Origin: Serratia sp. PL17
Lineage (GTDB): Bacteria > Pseudomonadota > Gammaproteobacteria > Enterobacterales > Enterobacteriaceae
DNA: 64,000 nt
Direction: 5' to 3'
NCBI RefSeq assembly: GCF_017832355.1
Contig: NZ_JAFIBY010000009.1
Span: 62,001-126,000, forward strand
Shown here: piece after piece, positions 11,585-23,121 of the stretch
Numbering within the stretch: position 1 is the stretch's first letter
How the letters are laid out: every line of letters begins with the position of its first letter
The notes under the pieces: model-generated
Seen by the model: only the letters and a program-made list of their open reading frames with translations
Database searches by the model: none
What the model was told of the DNA's origin: nothing
Made by a program: the position numbers and the translations under genes

Positions 11585-12268
11585 ATGCTATCAATCCAAA
11601 GCCGTTGTTGGCTATGCCGACAACCACTACGCCTTCATTGTCACGGCATCTGCAGCTACTGCCTGCGTCATTTACCCACCAAACCGCTTTGCTGTCCACG
11701 TTGCGGCCTGCCTGCAGGTGACACCGTGCGGCCCTGCGGTCGCTGCCTGCAACAACCTCCCCCCTGGCAGTCACTGGTGTTCGTCGGCGACTATCAAGCC
11801 CCGCTGCGCCAGTTGATCGGAAAATTCAAGTTTCAACACACACCAGAACTGGCCCCGCTGTTGGCACGGCTAATATTACTAAACTGGCAGCAGGCACATC
11901 GAGAGCAATATCTGAACAGACCCGATGTCATTTTAGCTGTACCCTTACAGGCAAAACGTTGTTGGCAGCGCGGCTATAACCAGAGCGACCTGCTGGCACG
12001 GCCTTTGGCCTACTGGTTAGGGTGCGACTATCGCCCCGCGGCCCTGAGTCGGGTACGTAAAACCGCACCACAACAGCACCTAACGGCTCGTGTGCGGCGG
12101 CGCAATTTGCACGGTGCATTCCGCTGCAATGAACCCTTGATGGGTCGGCATGTTGCTTTGTTGGATGATGTGGTCACGACGGGCAGCACGGTGGCGGAAA
12201 TCGCTAAGCTACTACAGCGGCAGGGCGTTGCATCAATACAGACCTGGTGCGTTTGCCGCACGTTGTAG
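11585..12268 (+). CDS. gntX: ComF-family phosphoribosyltransferase-like protein GntX
   Basis: 227-residue ComF/GntX-family protein. An N-terminal zinc-finger-like Cys cluster (CWLC, CSYC, CCPRC, CGRC; residues 8-54) precedes a PRTase-fold domain with the PRPP-binding loop VALLDDVVTTGST. Despite the name, involvement in gluconate use is not established; ComF relatives act in DNA uptake. It lies between bioH and nfuA as in E. coli, and E. coli growth on DNA as a nutrient has been linked to this family. Confidence 0.93.
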   Translation: MLSIQSRCWLCRQPLRLHCHGICSYCLRHLPTKPLCCPRCGLPAGDTVRPCGRCLQQPPPWQSLVFVGDYQAPLRQLIGKFKFQHTPELAPLLARLILLNWQQAHREQYLNRPDVILAVPLQAKRCWQRGYNQSDLLARPLAYWLGCDYRPAALSRVRKTAPQQHLTARVRRRNLHGAFRCNEPLMGRHVALLDDVVTTGSTVAEIAKLLQRQGVASIQTWCVCRTL

Positions 12269-12335
12269 TGCCACGGCAATGGGCGTATTATAACCTAGTA
12301 TAGAAGTCAACTATTTGAACTAACGAGCTAATGCC

Positions 12336-12911
12336 ATGATTCGTATAACAGATACTGCACAGGAACACTTTGCCAAACTATTGGCAAACCAAGAGGAAGG
12401 CACCCAAATCCGCGTATTCGTGATCAATCCGGGTACGCCTACGGCCGAATGCGGTGTCTCTTATTGCCCGCCGGACGCCGTTGAAGCGACAGACACCGAG
12501 CTGAAGTTCGAAAAACTGTCTGCCTATATCGACGAGCTGAGCAAACCGTATCTGGACGATGCCGAAATCGACTTCGTCACCGACCAATTGGGCTCCCAGT
12601 TAACACTGAAAGCGCCAAACGCCAAAATGCGCAAGGTTGATGACAATGCCCCGCTGATGGAGCGTGTTGAATACGTGCTGCAGTCACAGATTAACCCACA
12701 GCTGGCAGGCCACGGCGGCCGCGTGACGCTGATGGAAATCACCGACGACAGCTTGGCTATCCTGCAATTCGGCGGCGGTTGTAACGGGTGTTCCATGGTC
12801 GATGTGACCCTGAAGGAAGGCATCGAGAAAGAGCTGCTGCAGAAGTTCCCTGAACTGAAAGGCGTGCGCGATCTGACCGAACACCAGCGCGGCGAGCACT
12901 CCTATTACTGA
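12336..12911 (+). CDS. nfuA: Fe/S biogenesis protein NfuA
   Basis: 191-residue Fe-S carrier. It has an N-terminal degenerate A-type domain (about 1-95, lacking the usual Cys set) and a C-terminal Nfu domain with Cys149-x2-Cys152 in GGGCNGCSM that binds a 4Fe-4S cluster at a dimer interface. It delivers clusters to targets such as aconitase under iron limitation or oxidative stress. The last base of its stop codon is the first base of an ERIC element. Confidence 0.97.
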   Translation: MIRITDTAQEHFAKLLANQEEGTQIRVFVINPGTPTAECGVSYCPPDAVEATDTELKFEKLSAYIDELSKPYLDDAEIDFVTDQLGSQLTLKAPNAKMRKVDDNAPLMERVEYVLQSQINPQLAGHGGRVTLMEITDDSLAILQFGGGCNGCSMVDVTLKEGIEKELLQKFPELKGVRDLTEHQRGEHSYY

Positions 12912-13034
12912 TACCCTTTTGACGTGAAGTTGCAGCGTTGTTGGCTAGGTGCGTCCCCCCAGTCACTTACGAAAGTAAGCTCCTGGGGATTGAGGCACTT
13001 GCCGCCTGGCTGCAACTCCAATTAATTCGGGTAT
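12911..13034. repeat. ERIC (IRU) repeat, copy 1
   Basis: 124-bp element bounded by ATACCC and GGGTAT. Its centre CCCCAGTCACTTAC...GTAAGCTCCTGGGG is the conserved ERIC core palindrome. It fills the nfuA-malQ gap, starting on the nfuA stop codon, and as RNA would fold into a long hairpin. Confidence 0.93.
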
Positions 13035-13099
13035 CCCAACATTAAGGATAAGAATCATAGTGTTCAGATCTCATCTTTAATGCAATCTTGGACCCATGA

Positions 13100-15190
13100 T
13101 TAGCCTACCGACACCTTACGCCGCCGCTTGTCCAAATCCTTAAGCAGTCGGTTAACCTGCTGATCGGCAAACATTTCCTCCAAAGTGTGCGTCAGTTTTC
13201 GCCGCCAGTTAGGGTATTGATCGCTGGTCCCGGGAATATTGACCGGGTCAGCCATGTCCAACCAATCTTCCGGCTGAAGCCCCAATAACGCGCTGGCACT
13301 GTCGGCAACATAGCGCTGCAAGCCCCGGTTAAGTAATGGGCTCATCTTCAACAATGCCGCCTTTTCACCCACCTTCAGCGGTACACAGCCATAGTGATGC
13401 AGCCCGTCCAACAACCCTTGCTTGGCACGTTCGCGATCGGCAAACAGCTCTTTCAAGACCTCGGCATCTGGATACAACCCCAGCGAGTTGCCAAGCTGCA
13501 GATCGCCACTTTGCCAATAGCCACGCAGCGTGGGCAGATCGTGCGTGGTGATGGTCGCCATGGCCTGCACAGGATAGGCCTGCGGCGCACGGAAGTGATT
13601 CTCACCGTCGCGTTCGAAATACAACACCTTATAGGAATAGACACCGCTGTCGCGCAGCTTGCCCACAATCTCAACCGGTACGGTGCCAAGGTCCTCACCA
13701 ATCACCATGCAGCGATGGCGCTGGCTTTCCAGCGCCAATACCGCCAGTAAATCATCCACCGGGTATTTTACATAGGCACCGTGAACGGCGGTTTCACCAT
13801 AAGGAATCCACCACAGACGCAGTAGCGCCATCACATGGTCGATACGCAACGCACCACAACTGGTCATATTGGCGCGCAACAGATCGATAAACGGCTGGTA
13901 GCCGCGCGCTGCCATTACGTGCGGGTCCATCGGTGGCAGGCCCCAGTTTTGTCCCAGTGGCCCCAAAATGTCCGGCGGCGCCCCGACAGAGGCTTTCAGG
14001 CAATACAGCTCACGCTCACACCAGGTTTCCGAGCCGCCTTCTGCCACGCCGACCGCCAAATCGCGGTACAAACCAATCGGCATGTGCTGTTGCTGGCTCT
14101 GACGAAAACAATCCGCAAACTGGCTGGCAGCCAGCCACTGCAACCACAGGTAGAAGGTTACCTGATCCTGCTGTTGCTGGCAGAACTGCTTAACTGCCGC
14201 GCTGTCCCCTTGCTGATAATGTTCCGGCCAGGCAGGCCAACCCCACAGACTCGTGTCTTCTGCGGCAAGATGGGCATGCAACGCGTCAAATGCAGCCTGC
14301 TGATACAGGCTGTCACCCCCCTCGATAACAAACTGTTCAAATGCCTGACGCAGTCCGTCACCGGCTTTACGCGTCTGGAAAAGCGGGAACGCCAACTTCA
14401 GCGCCGCCAGCTTCAACTGCGTTACCGTGCTGTAATCCACCAGCTTGCTGTTGCGCGCTTGGGCCAGCTTTTTTTGCGTGGCCGGCTTCAGCCACCATTT
14501 TTGTGCGGCGTCATTGCGCTGAAAATCCTCTACCGCGTTGACATCGATGTAGATCACGTTCAGCCAACGGCGCGATGACGGGCTGTACGGGCTGGCGCTG
14601 TCGGGGTTGGCAGGGTACAACGCGTGGATCGGATTCAGCCCGACAAAAGCGCCCCCCCGCTCCCCCACTTGCTCAACCATCTGCCGCAAATCGCCGAAAT
14701 CGCCAATGCCCCAGTTACGATCGGATCGCAAGGTGTAAAGCTGGACACAGGCCCCCCACAGTTTTTTTCCGGTCAGCAAGGCATCGGGCTCAAAGCAGCG
14801 TTTCGGTGCCACAATCAATCGGCACTGCCACTGCTGTTCACCCTGTGTCAGCGTCAGCTGGTGATAACCCGTCGGTAACTCACCTGGCAGGGTAAATGTT
14901 TTGCGTGCGCTGGCACGCCCCTGTTGTTGACCGCCGTCCTCACGCTGTAACGCCCAGAGATATTCGCCACTGCCCGCGAGCGGTAACGCCACCGGCGCTC
15001 CTTCATAGAATACCTTCACCGCCGGAAGCGGCGTCATTACCGCTTCCAACGGGGCCGTACCCCGCCCCATTGCGTCTAGCAGTCTACGCTTGGTGTCCTC
15101 GTCAATTGCCTGTTGTTTACCATGAGCATTAATATAGTCAGCAGCGATACCCGCCTGAGCAGCCGCCTGATCGATGACCTTGCGATCCAT
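13100..15190 (-). CDS. malQ: 4-alpha-glucanotransferase (amylomaltase) MalQ
   Basis: 696-residue GH77 enzyme that disproportionates maltose and maltodextrins, producing glucose and longer chains for MalP. Family motifs: GALRIDHVMALLRLWWIP (nucleophile Asp), IGEDLGTVP (acid/base Glu) and TTHDLPTLRGYW (second Asp). Second gene of malPQ, 9 bp after malP, with a GGAGA Shine-Dalgarno. Expression should depend on MalT acting at the malP promoter. Confidence 0.97.
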   Translation of the reverse strand: MDRKVIDQAAAQAGIAADYINAHGKQQAIDEDTKRRLLDAMGRGTAPLEAVMTPLPAVKVFYEGAPVALPLAGSGEYLWALQREDGGQQQGRASARKTFTLPGELPTGYHQLTLTQGEQQWQCRLIVAPKRCFEPDALLTGKKLWGACVQLYTLRSDRNWGIGDFGDLRQMVEQVGERGGAFVGLNPIHALYPANPDSASPYSPSSRRWLNVIYIDVNAVEDFQRNDAAQKWWLKPATQKKLAQARNSKLVDYSTVTQLKLAALKLAFPLFQTRKAGDGLRQAFEQFVIEGGDSLYQQAAFDALHAHLAAEDTSLWGWPAWPEHYQQGDSAAVKQFCQQQQDQVTFYLWLQWLAASQFADCFRQSQQQHMPIGLYRDLAVGVAEGGSETWCERELYCLKASVGAPPDILGPLGQNWGLPPMDPHVMAARGYQPFIDLLRANMTSCGALRIDHVMALLRLWWIPYGETAVHGAYVKYPVDDLLAVLALESQRHRCMVIGEDLGTVPVEIVGKLRDSGVYSYKVLYFERDGENHFRAPQAYPVQAMATITTHDLPTLRGYWQSGDLQLGNSLGLYPDAEVLKELFADRERAKQGLLDGLHHYGCVPLKVGEKAALLKMSPLLNRGLQRYVADSASALLGLQPEDWLDMADPVNIPGTSDQYPNWRRKLTHTLEEMFADQQVNRLLKDLDKRRRKVSVG

Positions 15191-15199
15191 TCACTCTCC

Positions 15200-17605
15200 T
15201 TAACGCTTGGCTTGCCAGATACGCTGCTGGTAGTCGCGGATCGAGCGATCCGAACTGAACATACCGACACGCGCGGTGTTAAGAATAGTACGTCGCGTCC
15301 ATTCATCACGGTCACGGTAAAGTTCATCTACCTGCTGTTGAGCTTTGCAGTAAGAAGCAAAATCCGCCAGCACCAGATAAGGGTCCCCCCCTTCCAGCAG
15401 GCTGTGCAGCATCATGTCGAATGCATGCTTGTCGCCATGACTGAATGCACCACTCGCCAGTTCGTCCAGGATTGCCTTCAAATGCTTGTCTTTCTTACGG
15501 TAACTGAGCGGATCATAGCCTTTCGCCAGCAGCGCCTTCACCTGATCCACGGTATTGCCGAAGATAAAGATATTGTCTTCACCGACTTGCTCGGCGATTT
15601 CCACGTTAGCGCCATCCAACGTGCCAACCGTCAGCGCACCGTTCAACGCCAGCTTCATATTGCCGGTGCCTGAGGCTTCCTTGCCCGCGGTGGAGATCTG
15701 TTCAGAGATATCCGTAGCCGGGATCATCAGTTCAGCAACAGACACGCGGTAGTCAGGAATGAACGCCACTTTCAGCCGATCCTTCACCAGCGGATCGTTG
15801 TTGATCTTTTCCGCCGCCTGGTTGATCGCGTAAATGATGTTTTTCGCCAAATAGTAGCCCGGAGCCGCTTTGGCACCGAACAGGAACACGCGCGGCACAA
15901 TATCCAGCTGCGGGTTATCACGCAGTTGACGGTACAGCGACAGAATGTGCAGCAGGTTCAGATGCTGGCGTTTATATTCATGCAGGCGTTTGATCTGCAC
16001 GTCGAAGATGGCGTCCGGGTTCAGCTTCAGCCCCATGACGTCGTGCACGTAGTTAGCCAACACCACTTTGTTATCACGTTTGATCTGCTGATAACGCTGG
16101 CGGAACGCCGCATCATCGGCGTATTTCTCCAGCCCTTTCAGCGCGTCGAGATCGTTAGCCCACTCCACCTTCAGCGTTTCATCAATCAGCCCTGACAGCG
16201 CCGGGTTACACTGCTTCAGCCAGCGGCGTGGCGTAATGCCGTTAGTGACGTTATGGAATTTGTTCGGCCACAGTTGGTGGTATTCCGGGAACAGATCTTT
16301 CACCACCAGATCAGAGTGCAACTGCGCCACCCCATTGACCGCAAAACCACTGACGACACACAGGTTAGCCATACGCACCTGCTTATCATGGTGTACCGCC
16401 AGCTTGGCCCACACGGCGGCATCGCCCGGCCAGTGTTTATCCACCAGCTTTTTGAAATTGGCGTTGATCTGCTTAATGATGGAGAAATGGCGCGGCAGCA
16501 GGCTGCGTACCAATTTCTCATCCCAACATTCCAGCGCTTCAGGCATCAGAGTGTGGTTGGTGTAGGCGAACGTTTTGCTGGTAATTGCCCAGGCCGCATC
16601 CCAGTCCAACTGGTGCTCATCCAGCAAAATGCGCAGCATTTCCGGGATGGCGATGGTTGGGTGGGTATCGTTAAGCTGGATCACTTCGAATTTCGGCAGG
16701 TCTTCAATCTTGCGGCCCGCCAGATGGTGCTTACGCAGGATATCTGCCACCGAACAGGCGCATTGGAAGTATTGCTGCATCAAGCGCAGACGCTTGCCCG
16801 CCTGATGATTATCATTCGGGTACAGCACCTTCGTCAGTTTGGCCGCTTCTACACCCTGTTTCTCCGCCTGCAGGAATTTACCGTCGTTGAAGTCGCTGAG
16901 ATCGAATGGATGCTGATGGGTTGCTTGCCACAGACGCAGGGGCTGAGACACGCCATTACGGAAGCCCAGTACCGGCAGATCCCAGGCTTCACCGCGCAGG
17001 GTAAACGCCGGGCGCCACAGTTCGCGGCCATCGGCCAGTTTTTCCAGTTTGCCGCCAATGCCGACATCGACGGATAACGCGGCATTGTGACGGAACCACG
17101 GGTAACTTTCCCGTTGCCAGTTATCCGGCGCTTCTTGTTGCTGCCCGCCGCTGAACGACTGACGGAACAGGCCATATTGGTAATTCAGCCCGTAACCGGT
17201 GGCCGGTTGCTCTACCGTTGCCATCGAATCCAGGAAACAGGCCGCTAAACGCCCCAGCCCACCATTGCCCAACGCCGGATCGGTTTCTTGCTCCAGCAGA
17301 TCTGCCAGCTTGATATCCTGTTCCGCCAATGCCTGCTCGACGGTGTCATACCAGCCCAGGTTAATCAGGTTGTTGGCCGTCAAACGGCCAATCAGAAACT
17401 CCATCGAAATGTAGTTCACATGGCGTAGCGGCTTACTGCTTTTGCGCGGTGCCGGTTGCGCTGCCAACTGTTCGGCCAATGCGCGGCTTACCGCTTCCCA
17501 CCATTGGTGCTGGGTCATCTGTTGTGCGGAACTGAGGCCAAACTGTTGCCACTGACGGGTCAGTGCCGCCAGAAAAGCATCCTTTTTAAGCGTAGGCTGT
17601 GACAT
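15200..17605 (-). CDS. malP: Maltodextrin phosphorylase MalP
   Basis: 801-residue GT35 phosphorylase that releases glucose-1-phosphate from maltodextrins. Shows [14 protein letters not shown] near residue 115 and the PLP-binding lysine in the segment [16 protein letters not shown]. It is distinguished from GlgP by its place next to malQ and malT and by its shorter N-terminus. First gene of malPQ, divergent from malT across a 542-bp region with MalT- and CRP-like sites. Confidence 0.96.
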   Translation of the reverse strand: MSQPTLKKDAFLAALTRQWQQFGLSSAQQMTQHQWWEAVSRALAEQLAAQPAPRKSSKPLRHVNYISMEFLIGRLTANNLINLGWYDTVEQALAEQDIKLADLLEQETDPALGNGGLGRLAACFLDSMATVEQPATGYGLNYQYGLFRQSFSGGQQQEAPDNWQRESYPWFRHNAALSVDVGIGGKLEKLADGRELWRPAFTLRGEAWDLPVLGFRNGVSQPLRLWQATHQHPFDLSDFNDGKFLQAEKQGVEAAKLTKVLYPNDNHQAGKRLRLMQQYFQCACSVADILRKHHLAGRKIEDLPKFEVIQLNDTHPTIAIPEMLRILLDEHQLDWDAAWAITSKTFAYTNHTLMPEALECWDEKLVRSLLPRHFSIIKQINANFKKLVDKHWPGDAAVWAKLAVHHDKQVRMANLCVVSGFAVNGVAQLHSDLVVKDLFPEYHQLWPNKFHNVTNGITPRRWLKQCNPALSGLIDETLKVEWANDLDALKGLEKYADDAAFRQRYQQIKRDNKVVLANYVHDVMGLKLNPDAIFDVQIKRLHEYKRQHLNLLHILSLYRQLRDNPQLDIVPRVFLFGAKAAPGYYLAKNIIYAINQAAEKINNDPLVKDRLKVAFIPDYRVSVAELMIPATDISEQISTAGKEASGTGNMKLALNGALTVGTLDGANVEIAEQVGEDNIFIFGNTVDQVKALLAKGYDPLSYRKKDKHLKAILDELASGAFSHGDKHAFDMMLHSLLEGGDPYLVLADFASYCKAQQQVDELYRDRDEWTRRTILNTARVGMFSSDRSIRDYQQRIWQAKR

Positions 17606-17672
17606 AAGGAAAACTCTCTATCCAGTAAGTGGGTCAAATTACCGTTATCGTGCCGGGGAGAAAGCGTGAAGG

Positions 17673-17706
17673 CATCATCCCGCTTGGGGATTAGCTGGGG
17701 AGGAGG
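17673..17706. promoter_or_regulatory. Candidate MalT boxes upstream of malPQ
   Basis: GGGGAGGAGG (17697-17706, plus strand) fits the MalT box GGGGAKGAGG exactly, and GGGATGATG (17673-17681, minus strand) carries the GGATGA core. They lie 68-100 bp upstream of the malP start. The opposing orientation is unusual, so not all need be functional. Confidence 0.45.
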
Positions 17707-17721
17707 ATTGGGGCGTAGCTA

Positions 17722-17743
17722 AAATTGTGATCTCAGGCACTTT
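17722..17743 (+). promoter_or_regulatory. Candidate CRP site in the malP-malT region
   Basis: AAATTGTGATCTCAGGCACTTT has a perfect left half TGTGA and a partial right half at the correct 6-bp spacing. CRP activates malT and assists mal promoters in E. coli; use here is inferred. Confidence 0.4.
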
Positions 17744-18147
17744 TTGACTCCCTTGCATCATGCAAAAAAGCCCACCGACGAACGCGACGAGCACTGAGAA
17801 TACGGTGAAAACTTGTTCAATAACGTTAGCATAGTTATTGCAGCGTCTGTAGTGTCGCACACACCCGGAAATGCTTTCCTGCACCTGCGTCACCAAACCG
17901 CGCCACTGCCCTGCGATTCGGCAAGGAATTGCCTGAAAACGTAAAAAAGTGTGATCAATAGCAATATAACTCCAAGCCAATGCTGAACCTTGTTGCAATA
18001 CGTTTAACGTTGTCAGAACTTAGGAGGGGGATTAATTACGAGCCATAAAATAATTAACCCCCTCAGATCCCGGCAGGCGTAGTGATGACATAAACGCCAT
18101 CGGGCAAGCCTCGGCGGCGGGCACCGCGATTTTCACTCTGGAATACT

Positions 18148-20862
18148 ATGCTGATCCCATCGAAACTGAGCCGTCCGGTACGGCTGCAAAATACCGTGAT
18201 CCGCGATCGCCTGTTGGCCAAATTAGCCAGCGCGGCCAACTATCGCCTGACATTGGTCAATTGCCCTGCGGGATACGGGAAAACGACGCTGGTCGCACAG
18301 TGGGCGGCCGGCAAGTCAGATTTAGGCTGGTATTCGCTGGATGAAAGCGACAACCAACCCGAGCGCTTCGCCAGCTACCTGATCGCAGCGTTGCAGCACG
18401 CCAGCGGTGGCCACTGTGTGAAGAGCGAGGCACTAAGCCAAAAGCATCAGTACGCCAGTTTGTCAGCGCTGTTCGCCCAGGTGTTTATTGAACTTTCTGA
18501 TTGGCATCACCCCCTATACCTGGTGATTGACGACTACCACCTGATCACCAACGACGTCATCCACGAAGCCATGCGCTTCTTCCTGCGCCATCAACCAGAA
18601 AACCTGACGCTGATCCTGCTTTCGCGCACCCTGCCACCGCTCGGCATCGCCAACTTGCGCGTGCGCGATCAGTTATTGGAGATGGGCACGCAGCAATTGG
18701 CATTCACCCATCATGAAGCCAAGCAGTTCTTCGACTGCCGTCTGGTTGCCCCCATGGAACAGCAAGACAGCAGCCGCCTGTGTGATGAGGTCGAAGGCTG
18801 GGCCACTGCGCTGCAGCTGATTGCGCTGTCCGCACGGCAATCCACCTCTTCCGCACAGCAATCGGCCAAACGCCTGGCCGGGCTGAACGCCAGCCATCTG
18901 TCCGATTATCTTGTGGACGAAGTCCTGGATCACGTTGATGCCGATGCGCGTGCCTTCTTACTGCGTTGTTCGGTACTTCGCTCGATGAATGATGCGCTGA
19001 TTGTGCGTCTGACCGGCGAAGACAACGGCCAGCAACGGTTAGAAGAGCTGGAGCGCCAGGGGCTGTTTATCCACCGCATGGACGATAGCGGTGAGTGGTT
19101 CTGCTTCCACCCTTTGTTCGCCACCTTCCTGCGTCAACGCTGCCAATGGGAGCTGGCGTTGGAATTACCGGGCCTGCACCGCGCCGCTGCCGAAGGTTGG
19201 CTGGCGCTGGGCTATCCGGCGGAGGCGATTCATCATGCACTGGCAGCCAGTGATGTCAGCATGCTGCGTGATATTCTGCTGCAACACGCATGGTCACTGT
19301 TCCACCACAGTGAATTGGCCCTGTTGGAAGAGTGTTTGAATGCACTGCCCTATGAGCGCTTGATCCAAAATCCTAAACTGGCGCTGCTGCAGGCCTGGTT
19401 GGCACAAAGCCAGCACCGTTATATCGAAGTGAACACGCTGCTGGAACGCGCAGAGCAAGCAATGCGCGAACAAAAAATTGACGTCGATCGCACCCTGCAT
19501 GCCGAATTTGACGCCCTGCGTGCACAGGTCGCCATCAACGCAGGTAAGCCGGAAGAGGCCGAACGCTTGGCCACTGAAGCGCTGAAGTTCTTGCCGCTTT
19601 CCAGCTATTACAGCCGCATCGTCGCGACCTCGGTGACCGGCGAAGTCCATCATTGCAAGGGTGAGTTGGCCCGTGCGCTGCCGATGATGCAACAAACGGA
19701 ACAAATGGCTCGGCGCCATCAGGCTTACCACTACGCACTGTGGGCGCTGTTGCAGCAAAGCGAGATCCTGATTGCTCAAGGTTTCCTGCAGGCCGCTTAT
19801 GAAACACAGGACAAAGCCTTTGAACTGGTACGTGAACAGCATCTGGAACAGTTACCGATGCATGAGTTCCTGTTGCGCATTCGCGCGCAGATCCTGTGGT
19901 CATGGGCGCGCCTGGACGAAGCGGAAGATGCCGCTCGCGAAGGCCTAAAAATCCTGGCGAACTACCAGCCTCAGCAACAGTTGCAGTGTATCGCCATGCT
20001 GGCCAAGTGTTCGCTGGCGCGTGGCGATCTGGATAATGCCAATGCGCATATGCAACGGTGCGAAGTGCTGCTGCACGGCACCCAATACCACCGCGACTGG
20101 CTCACCAACGCGGACAAACCACGCGTGATCCACTGGCAGATGACCGGCGATACTGCCGCTGCGGCTCAATGGCTGCGCCAGACGGAAAAACCCGGTATGG
20201 CGGATAACCACTTTATGCAGGGCCAGTGGCGTAATATCGCGCGGGTGCAAATCATGCTGGGTCAGTATGAAGAAGCCGAAGTGGTGCTGGATGAACTCAA
20301 CGAAAATGCCCGCCGCCTGCGGCTGGTCAGCGATTTAAACCGTAACCTGTTGCTCAGCAACCAGCTTTATTGGCAGATGGAGCGCAAAAGCGACGCGCAA
20401 AAGGTCCTGATGGAAGCTCTGTCATTGGCCAGCCGCACCGGCTTTATCAGCCACTTCGTCATTGAAGGCGAAGCGATGGCGCAACAACTACGCCAACTGA
20501 TCCAACTCAATACGCTGCCGGAGTTGGAAAACCATCGCGCCCAGCGTATTCTGCGCGACATTAACCAGCATCATCGGCATAAGTTCGCGCATTTTGACGA
20601 GAATTTCGTCGATAAACTGCTGACCCATCCGCAGGTACCCGAACTGATCCGCACCAGCCCGCTGACGCAGCGTGAATGGCAGGTGTTGGGGCTGATTTAT
20701 TCCGGTTACAGCAACGACCAAATCGCTGGCGAACTGGACGTGGCGGCCACCACCATCAAAACCCATATCCGCAATCTGTACCAGAAGCTGGGCGTGGCCC
20801 ATCGTCAAGAGGCGGTGCAACAGGCGCAGCAACTGCTGAAGATGATGGGCTACGGCGCCTAA
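18148..20862 (+). CDS. malT: Maltotriose-dependent activator MalT
   Basis: 904-residue STAND-family activator of the maltose regulon. The N-terminal ATPase has Walker A PAGYGKTT (about 45-52) and the Walker B-like [10 protein letters not shown] winged-helix and a long superhelical sensor region that binds maltotriose follow, and the C-terminal LuxR-type helix-turn-helix ([22 protein letters not shown]) binds MalT boxes. Very close to E. coli MalT over its whole length. It controls the divergent malPQ operon. Confidence 0.98.
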   Translation: MLIPSKLSRPVRLQNTVIRDRLLAKLASAANYRLTLVNCPAGYGKTTLVAQWAAGKSDLGWYSLDESDNQPERFASYLIAALQHASGGHCVKSEALSQKHQYASLSALFAQVFIELSDWHHPLYLVIDDYHLITNDVIHEAMRFFLRHQPENLTLILLSRTLPPLGIANLRVRDQLLEMGTQQLAFTHHEAKQFFDCRLVAPMEQQDSSRLCDEVEGWATALQLIALSARQSTSSAQQSAKRLAGLNASHLSDYLVDEVLDHVDADARAFLLRCSVLRSMNDALIVRLTGEDNGQQRLEELERQGLFIHRMDDSGEWFCFHPLFATFLRQRCQWELALELPGLHRAAAEGWLALGYPAEAIHHALAASDVSMLRDILLQHAWSLFHHSELALLEECLNALPYERLIQNPKLALLQAWLAQSQHRYIEVNTLLERAEQAMREQKIDVDRTLHAEFDALRAQVAINAGKPEEAERLATEALKFLPLSSYYSRIVATSVTGEVHHCKGELARALPMMQQTEQMARRHQAYHYALWALLQQSEILIAQGFLQAAYETQDKAFELVREQHLEQLPMHEFLLRIRAQILWSWARLDEAEDAAREGLKILANYQPQQQLQCIAMLAKCSLARGDLDNANAHMQRCEVLLHGTQYHRDWLTNADKPRVIHWQMTGDTAAAAQWLRQTEKPGMADNHFMQGQWRNIARVQIMLGQYEEAEVVLDELNENARRLRLVSDLNRNLLLSNQLYWQMERKSDAQKVLMEALSLASRTGFISHFVIEGEAMAQQLRQLIQLNTLPELENHRAQRILRDINQHHRHKFAHFDENFVDKLLTHPQVPELIRTSPLTQREWQVLGLIYSGYSNDQIAGELDVAATTIKTHIRNLYQKLGVAHRQEAVQQAQQLLKMMGYGA

Positions 20863-20945
20863 AAACCACATTAATGCTCTGGTCTTAATTGCCGCGAAAT
20901 TGACTACAATGGCGGCATATTCATATTACGAGGCAGTCCGAAGTC

Positions 20946-21272
20946 ATGGAACAGTTTGAAGCGATCAACGTTGAGCAGGCGCACAGCCGTTGGAAAGATG
21001 ACAGCGCCGCCCTGGTCGACATCCGCGATCCGCAAAGTTTTGAAGCCGGGCACACGCCAGGCGCCTTTCACCTTACTAACGCCAGCCTGCAAACCTTTAT
21101 GCAGCAGAACGACTTCGATCGTCCGGTGATGGTGATGTGCTATCACGGCAACAGCAGCCGCAGCGCGGCGCAATATCTGCTGCATCAAGGGTTTGATGCG
21201 GTGTACAGCATCGACGGCGGCTTTGAAGCCTGGGCTCGTCAGTATCCGCAGGACGTTGAAACCTCTGCCTAA
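20946..21272 (+). CDS. glpE: Thiosulfate sulfurtransferase GlpE
   Basis: 108-residue single-domain rhodanese. The active-site loop MCYHGNSS holds catalytic Cys65, and the N-terminal CH2A-like segment [18 protein letters not shown] is clear. It transfers sulfane sulfur from thiosulfate to acceptors such as cyanide or thioredoxin; the physiological role in glycerol metabolism is unclear. First gene of glpEGR, though a terminator-like hairpin separates it from glpG. Confidence 0.96.
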   Translation: MEQFEAINVEQAHSRWKDDSAALVDIRDPQSFEAGHTPGAFHLTNASLQTFMQQNDFDRPVMVMCYHGNSSRSAAQYLLHQGFDAVYSIDGGFEAWARQYPQDVETSA

Positions 21273-21276
21273 TTCT

Positions 21277-21300
21277 CCCCGCCGCCGGCGGGGTTCTTTC
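21277..21300 (+). terminator. Hairpin between glpE and glpG
   Basis: CCCCGCC (21277-21283) and GGCGGGG (21287-21293) around a GCC loop, then TTCTTTCT. It sits just past the glpE stop and may attenuate readthrough into glpGR. Confidence 0.7.
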
Positions 21301-21435
21301 TCGCGTCGTTAGTGCGTGTTTTTGCTGGTTTTACGCAGATCCGTTGCCTGCGCTCAGGATTTCGACGGTATAATCAGCCGTCAACGCCGCCGGGGTAAAC
21401 CGACGGCTAAAATCATCTCATTAAACGGAATACCT

Positions 21436-22272
21436 ATGGTTCGAGTTATCGCCGTCTCCAATCCCCGCCTGGCGCAGGCCTTTGTCGATTACATGGCGAC
21501 ACAACACATTGAGCTTAGGGTGCACAATACTGACGAAGCGGCAGAAATCTGGCTGGCTGACGACAGCCATCTGGAGCAAGTACAGCACGAACTCCAGCAG
21601 TTCCTGGTCGATCCGCTCAATAGTCGCTATCGGGCGGCCAGTTGGCAGGCCGGAAGTACCAACGCCGAACTCCACTATCAGGGCTATTCCTATCTGCAAA
21701 CGCTGTACAGCAAAGCCGGGCCACTGACGTTGAGTGTGATGGTGCTGTGCATTGCGGTGTATATCCTGATGCAAATACTGGGTGACGACACCGTGATGTA
21801 CTGGCTGTCCTGGCCACAAGACAGCAGCCAATACCTGCAATTGTGGCGCTGGGTCAGCCACGCCTTCCTGCATTTCTCACTGCTGCATATTACCTTTAAC
21901 CTGATGTGGTGGTGGTATCTCGGTGGTCCGATGGAAAAACGTCTCGGTGCCGGCAAACTGTTCGTACTGGCGGTGGTTTCGGCCTTCTTCAGCGGCTGGG
22001 CGCAGTCGCTGTTCAGCGGAGCCCTGTTCGGTGGCCTGTCCGGCGTGGTCTACGCGTTGATGGGTTACTGCTGGCTCAGCGGGGAGCGGGCACCGGAACG
22101 TGGCCTGATGCTGCCGCGCGGCCTGATGGTGTTTTCCGTTCTGTGGCTGGTGGCCGGGTATTTCGATATTTTAGGAATGTCGATCGCTAACGCGGCACAC
22201 GTTGCCGGTTTAGTGTTAGGGTTATTGATGGCATTTTGGGACACGCGTCATCGCGCGCACAACGAACAATAA
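21436..22272 (+). CDS. glpG: Rhomboid intramembrane serine protease GlpG
   Basis: 278-residue rhomboid protease with a cytoplasmic N-terminal domain (1-90) and six membrane segments. The catalytic dyad is Ser202 in [13 protein letters not shown] and His255 in [23 protein letters not shown] supplies the oxyanion-hole His/Asn. The frame extends 40 codons upstream, but [20 protein letters not shown] aligns with the E. coli N-terminus, fixing the ATG at 21436. It cleaves transmembrane helices, including damaged or orphan membrane proteins in E. coli. Confidence 0.96.
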   Translation: MVRVIAVSNPRLAQAFVDYMATQHIELRVHNTDEAAEIWLADDSHLEQVQHELQQFLVDPLNSRYRAASWQAGSTNAELHYQGYSYLQTLYSKAGPLTLSVMVLCIAVYILMQILGDDTVMYWLSWPQDSSQYLQLWRWVSHAFLHFSLLHITFNLMWWWYLGGPMEKRLGAGKLFVLAVVSAFFSGWAQSLFSGALFGGLSGVVYALMGYCWLSGERAPERGLMLPRGLMVFSVLWLVAGYFDILGMSIANAAHVAGLVLGLLMAFWDTRHRAHNEQ

Positions 22273-22308
22273 CAGCCAGGTACAAGCCGGGCGTTTTAGG
22301 GGATTACC

Positions 22309-23067
22309 GTGAAGCAAACACAGCGTCATGACGCAATTATCGAGCTGGTGCGCCTGCAAGGTTATGTCAGTACGGAAGAACTGGTCGAACATTTTGACGT
22401 CAGCCCGCAAACGATTCGCCGTGACTTGAATGACCTGGCCGATCAAAACAAAATCCAGCGTCACCACGGTGGTGCGGCGTTGCCTTCCAGCTCAGTTAAC
22501 GCCGCCTATAACGATCGCAAGGTGATGTGGTCGGAACAGAAAGCGCGTATCGCCCAACGCGTCGCCAGTCAAATCCCTGACGGCGCCACGCTGTTTATCG
22601 ACATCGGCACAACCCCGGAAGCCGTGGCTCATGCGCTGATGAATCACAAGAACCTGCGCGTGGTAACCAACAACCTGAACGTCGCCACCCTGCTGACCGC
22701 CAAAGAAGATTTCCGTCTGATCCTGGCTGGCGGTGAAGTACGTACGCGTGATGGGGGCATCATGGGCGAAGCCACGCTGGATTTTATCTCTCAATTCCGT
22801 CTCGATTACGGCATTCTGGGCATCAGCGGCATCGATATGGATGGCTCACTGCTTGAATTCGACTATCACGAAGTGCGCACCAAACGCGCAATTATCGAAA
22901 ACTCGCGCTGCGTCATGCTGGTGACCGACCACTCCAAATTCGGCCGTAATGCCATGGTTAACCTCGGCAATATGAACCTGATCGACTACCTGTTTACCGA
23001 TCAACTGCCGCCGCCAAGCGTGATGAAAATCATCGAACAGTACGATGTGCAGCTGGAGTTGTGCTGA
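22309..23067 (+). CDS. glpR: Glycerol-3-phosphate regulon repressor GlpR
   Basis: 252-residue DeoR-family repressor. The N-terminal helix-turn-helix (VSTEELVEHFDVSPQTIRRDL) is followed by the DeoR sensor domain with DIGTTPEAVAHAL, which binds glycerol-3-phosphate. GTG start after GGGGA. It represses glpD and other glp operons; a matching operator lies upstream of glpD. Length equals that of functional GlpR; the K-12 laboratory strain frameshift is not present. Confidence 0.96.
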   Translation: MKQTQRHDAIIELVRLQGYVSTEELVEHFDVSPQTIRRDLNDLADQNKIQRHHGGAALPSSSVNAAYNDRKVMWSEQKARIAQRVASQIPDGATLFIDIGTTPEAVAHALMNHKNLRVVTNNLNVATLLTAKEDFRLILAGGEVRTRDGGIMGEATLDFISQFRLDYGILGISGIDMDGSLLEFDYHEVRTKRAIIENSRCVMLVTDHSKFGRNAMVNLGNMNLIDYLFTDQLPPPSVMKIIEQYDVQLELC

Positions 23068-23121
23068 GTCTTTTACCGTTCATTTAACCCCACTCCGCCC
23101 CGCCAGACCTGCCGTTATAGA

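Larger units (their letters stand above)
17606..18147. promoter_or_regulatory. Divergent malP / malT control region
   Basis: Contains MalT-box-like motifs and a CRP-like site described separately, and no credible gene. A 107-codon minus-strand frame (17675-17998) lies wholly in this control region, lacks a convincing start and was not accepted. Confidence 0.6.

Noticed and set aside
17675-17998. 107-codon minus-strand frame between malP and malT
   Set aside because: It covers the MalT- and CRP-like sites of a divergent control region, and its composition and start give no coding support.
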